This document shows positions 6,921-9,085 of a stretch of 9,085 bases of DNA, in pieces. The stretch is from positions 1 to 9,085 of the forward strand of contig JANNBZ010000293.1 in assembly GCA_031386065.1 (NCBI GenBank), read 5' to 3'. The stretch comes from JANYJJ01 sp031386065. Its GTDB lineage: Bacteria; Pseudomonadota; Gammaproteobacteria; Burkholderiales; Burkholderiaceae_C. Made by a program: the position numbers and the translations under genes. The notes beneath the pieces were generated by a model, which saw only the letters and a program-made list of their open reading frames with translations, was not told the DNA's origin and ran no database searches. Within the stretch, counting starts at the first letter, position 1, and every line of letters begins with the position of its first letter.

Positions 6921-7358
6921 TCAGAACAGCTCGACCGGGCCTGCGTCCATTTCGGACTGCGCAACCGGATTCGGTCGCGTTGCAGCCGTGGTCTGCGGGT
7001 GCGCGGCCTGGCTGCCCAGTTGCAAGGCGCAACGGTGCAGCCGTGCGTGGGTGTGGTGTATCAGTTGCGACGCCATGTCCTGAAACTGCAAGGCCGTCAG
7101 CGCCCCGCCGAGCTGTGCCATCGCGTCGTGCAGACGTTCACGCTGGCTCGGCGGTGGATCGGTGGCCTTCAGCAGCCCGTCGATGTTGTCGGCGACGCCG
7201 CGAAAGCGCTGGATCAGCGTCTCGCAGGCGTCGGCCAGCAGGCCCTGCAAGCGGTCGAGGTCGTTCGATGCGCACAGCAGGTCCAGCTGCAACGCGGCCG
7301 CAGCCTGTGGCCACGGCGGCGGCTGCGCCGGGTCAGGCGCGGCGCGGCGTGCGGTCAT
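6921..7358 (-). CDS. Small CheZ-like protein, probable CheY-P phosphatase
   Basis: This 145-residue protein is the first gene of the chemotaxis cluster. Seen in the sequence: a proline-rich start, a predicted long amphipathic helix (about 20-65), a PPP turn (68-70), a second helix (about 72-112), a polar linker, and a terminal SEMDAGPVELF tail. The second helix contains FQDMASQLI, giving D94-x-x-x-Q98. Known of the family: in E. coli CheZ the active-site helix reads DFQDLTGQ with catalytic D143 and Q147, the protein is a helical hairpin that dimerises to a four-helix bundle, and its acidic-hydrophobic C-terminus ending in LGF tethers CheY. I infer a shortened CheZ (E. coli CheZ has 214 residues) that removes phosphate from the CheY encoded next to it. 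Start: ATG at 7358 with GGAG eight bases upstream. Similarity outside the motif and tail is weak, so another helical adaptor role remains possible. Confidence 0.7.
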   Translation of the reverse strand: MTARRAAPDPAQPPPWPQAAAALQLDLLCASNDLDRLQGLLADACETLIQRFRGVADNIDGLLKATDPPPSQRERLHDAMAQLGGALTALQFQDMASQLIHHTHARLHRCALQLGSQAAHPQTTAATRPNPVAQSEMDAGPVELF

Positions 7359-7540
7359 GGCGCGTGCACTCCGACCCAGCCCAGCCACGCCGGTGCCGCC
7401 GCCAGAAAATGCAGTGAGATGACCATGCCGTCGATTCTCGGCAACCGGGTCAGCGGCCATGGCGCAATCACCGGGGCAAAGACGGTTCAATTCGATGCCG
7501 CTGGCGCTGCCGGCCTGACCCTGCGGGGCATACTTCGCCA
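7359..7540. promoter_or_regulatory. Divergent intergenic region, che cluster/receiver-kinase
   Basis: This 182-bp gap lies between the first chemotaxis gene (minus) and the receiver-kinase gene (plus), so it should carry both promoters and is the natural place for shared control. I see no strong promoter. On the minus strand GCCGAGAA (7435-7442) matches the flagellar sigma-28 -10 consensus at seven of eight bases but has no matching -35. On the plus strand CATACT at 7529-7534 is -10-like and very close to the ATG at 7541, again without a good -35. I found no open frame in the gap that looks like a gene. Confidence 0.5.
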
Positions 7541-8665
7541 ATGACGTCGCTGCGCCTGCTGCACCTGGAAGACTCGGAACTGGACCACGAGCTGGCGCTG
7601 GCGCAGATGCGGCGTGGCGGGTTGGATGTGGACGTGCACCGCGTCGATTCGGAAGCCGACTTCCTGCGCGCGCTCGACCAGCCCTGGGACGTGATCGTCT
7701 CCGACTACAACCTGCCCGGGTTTTCGGGCCTGGTGGCGCTGGACCTGCTGATGGCCAGCGGGCACGACATTCCCTTTGTGCTGGTGTCGGGCGAGATCGG
7801 CGAAGACACCGCCGTCGAGGCGATGCGCAACGGCGCCAGCGACTACCTGCTGAAGAACAACCTGGCGCGCCTGGTGCCGGCCTTGCTGCACGCGGTCGAG
7901 GCCAGCCAGACGCGGCGTGCCCGCGAACGTGCCGACCTGGAACTGGGCGCCTCGAAGCAGCGGCTGCGCGAACTGGCGCAGCATCTGCAAACCAGCATCG
8001 AGATGGAGCGCGCCGCCATCGCGCGCGAGATCCACGACGACGTCGGCGGCTCACTCACCGCGCTGAAATTCGACCTCGCGTGGATGGCCCGCCATTCCAG
8101 TTCCGACGAGGTGCTGGCGCGTCTGGCCTCGGCGCAAGAAACGGTCACGCTCGCCATCGAATCCAGCCAGCGGATCATGCACAACCTGCGCCCCGCCATC
8201 CTTGAACAAGGCCTGCTGGCGGCGCTGCAGTGGATGACGGCGCGCTTCGAGCGCCGCACCGGCATCAGCTGCCAGTTGCGCGGGCCGGCCGAGGTGCCGC
8301 GGCTGCCGACCGGCGTGCCGCTGGTGGCCTACCGCACGGCGCAAGAGGCGCTGACCAACATCACCAAGCATGCGCAGGCCAGCCGCGTCGAGATCGACCT
8401 GTCGATGGCCGGCGGTGTGTTGTCGCTCGAGATCAGCGACAACGGCCGCGGCCTGAGCAACGACGACCTGGCAAAGGCGCAATCCTTCGGCATTCGCGGC
8501 CTGCACGAACGCGCCGGCACCGTGGGCGGCTGGGTCGACCTCAGCAGCGGCGCCGCCGGCACCACCCTCATACTGTCGATTCCCTTGCATGAAGGAGTCT
8601 TCGTGGAGTCCACACCGAAGGATTTGCCGAGCGACGACGACCCCACCGGTTGGGGTGACCTGTGA
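7541..8665 (+). CDS. Hybrid receiver–HisKA_3 histidine kinase, soluble
   Basis: This 374-residue cytoplasmic signalling protein has a receiver domain placed before the kinase. The receiver (about 4-120) has E10/D11, phospho-acceptor D55 (VSDYNLPG), S83 and K105. A likely coiled-coil linker follows (about 121-155). The NarL-partner-type HisKA_3 dimerisation domain has H165 in REIHDDVGGSLTALK, and the HATPase domain has an N box around AYRTAQEALTNITKHA (263-278) and a G box DNGRGL (300-305). An acidic tail follows the last strand (about 350-374). There is no signal peptide, membrane helix or sensor domain, so input probably arrives as phosphate on D55 from another kinase. The glutamine of the usual HDxxxQ phosphatase motif is replaced by G170. 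The start fits the receiver fold, but I see no good Shine-Dalgarno sequence. The stop overlaps the start of the response regulator gene, its likely target. Confidence 0.9.
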   Translation: MTSLRLLHLEDSELDHELALAQMRRGGLDVDVHRVDSEADFLRALDQPWDVIVSDYNLPGFSGLVALDLLMASGHDIPFVLVSGEIGEDTAVEAMRNGASDYLLKNNLARLVPALLHAVEASQTRRARERADLELGASKQRLRELAQHLQTSIEMERAAIAREIHDDVGGSLTALKFDLAWMARHSSSDEVLARLASAQETVTLAIESSQRIMHNLRPAILEQGLLAALQWMTARFERRTGISCQLRGPAEVPRLPTGVPLVAYRTAQEALTNITKHAQASRVEIDLSMAGGVLSLEISDNGRGLSNDDLAKAQSFGIRGLHERAGTVGGWVDLSSGAAGTTLILSIPLHEGVFVESTPKDLPSDDDPTGWGDL

Positions 8666-9085
8666 TCAAGGTGATGCTCTGCGACGACCACGCGCTGATC
8701 CGGCGCGGCATTCGCGACACGCTGTCTGACGCGCCCGACATCGAGGTGGTGGGCGAGGCCGGCGACTACGGCGAGTTGCGCACGCTGATGCGCAACACCA
8801 GCGCCGACGTGCTGGTGCTCGACATCAACCTGCCCGGCCGCAGCGGCCTGGATGTGCTGCACGTGCTGAAGGACGAAGGCACGGCGATGCGCGTGCTGGT
8901 GGTGTCGATGTACCCCGAAGACCAGTACGCGATTCGCGCGCTGCGCGCTGGCGCCTTCGGCTACGTCAACAAGGGCGGCGACCCGGCGCTGATCGTCGCC
9001 GCGGTGCGCACCGTGGCGCAGGGCCGCAAGTACGTGACGCCCGAGATCGCGCAGATGCTGGTCGAAAGCCTGACCACGCCGACCA
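8662..9085 (+). CDS. NarL/FixJ-family response regulator, 3' end cut
   Basis: The first 141 residues are present; the right window edge cuts the gene. The receiver domain starts MIKVMLCDDHALIRRG (GTG read as Met), with D8/D9, phospho-acceptor D54 (VLDINLPGRSG), S82 and K104 (YVNKGG) in place. The sequence continues through the linker that normally leads to a LuxR-type helix-turn-helix, which lies beyond the window. The receiver resembles the UvrY/GacA/BvgA group, and regulators of this class pair with HisKA_3 kinases like the upstream gene. The GTG at 8662 overlaps the kinase stop as GTGA, and an in-frame TGA at 8656-8658 rules out a longer start. It probably activates or represses unknown target genes once phosphorylated. 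Confidence 0.92.
   Translation, partial: MIKVMLCDDHALIRRGIRDTLSDAPDIEVVGEAGDYGELRTLMRNTSADVLVLDINLPGRSGLDVLHVLKDEGTAMRVLVVSMYPEDQYAIRALRAGAFGYVNKGGDPALIVAAVRTVAQGRKYVTPEIAQMLVESLTTPT

Noticed and set aside
7435..7442. Possible sigma-28 (FliA) promoter for the chemotaxis cluster on the minus strand
   Set aside because: GCCGAGAA matches the -10 at seven of eight bases, but the bases at the -35 position do not resemble TAAA, so the match is not convincing in this composition.
6921..8054. 377-residue extension of the CheZ-like gene
   Set aside because: The upstream part crosses the intergenic gap and is antisense to the receiver-kinase. The ATG at 7358 has GGAG at a sensible distance and starts just before the first helix.

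Overview
This GC-rich window (roughly two-thirds G+C by eye, strong third-position G/C) looks like the chromosome of a betaproteobacterium of the order Burkholderiales, in the Comamonadaceae/Rubrivivax/Leptothrix neighbourhood. That placement is inferred from composition and from the style of the chemotaxis proteins, not from a database search.

Layout, left to right. Positions 1-68 hold no gene I can assign. Positions 69-258 are two tandem copies of a 95-bp element that can fold into a hairpin. The second copy ends on the stop codon of a minus-strand DODA-type (YgiD-like) extradiol dioxygenase (256-1098). A 120-bp divergent gap separates it from a large plus-strand FtsX/MacB-type ABC transporter permease (1219-3795), which has no ATPase gene beside it. 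The permease converges, with only 28 bp between stops, on a four-gene minus-strand chemotaxis cluster (3824-7358). In transcription order this is a small CheZ-like protein, CheY, CheA and CheW, with gaps of 55, 37 and 38 bp. No receptor, cheR, cheB or cheD gene lies in the window.

A 182-bp divergent gap (7359-7540) follows. Beyond it is a plus-strand two-gene unit: a soluble protein with a receiver domain fused in front of a HisKA_3/HATPase kinase (7541-8665), and a NarL/FixJ-family response regulator (8662 to beyond the right edge). The two overlap by four bases (GTGA) and are almost certainly translationally coupled.

The chemotaxis genes form the usual core: CheA phosphorylates CheY, CheW links CheA to receptors encoded elsewhere, and the CheZ-like protein probably dephosphorylates CheY. 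The best candidate for something under-described is this 145-residue protein. It has a two-helix layout, a D-x-x-x-Q motif (D94, Q98) in a FQDMASQ context like the CheZ active-site helix, and an acidic-hydrophobic C-terminal tail resembling the CheY-binding tail of CheZ. The second point of interest is the divergent receiver-kinase. It has no sensor or membrane segment, takes its input through a receiver domain, and has glycine where HisKA_3 kinases usually carry the phosphatase glutamine. A phosphorelay branch from chemotaxis to transcription is a testable inference, not something the sequence proves.
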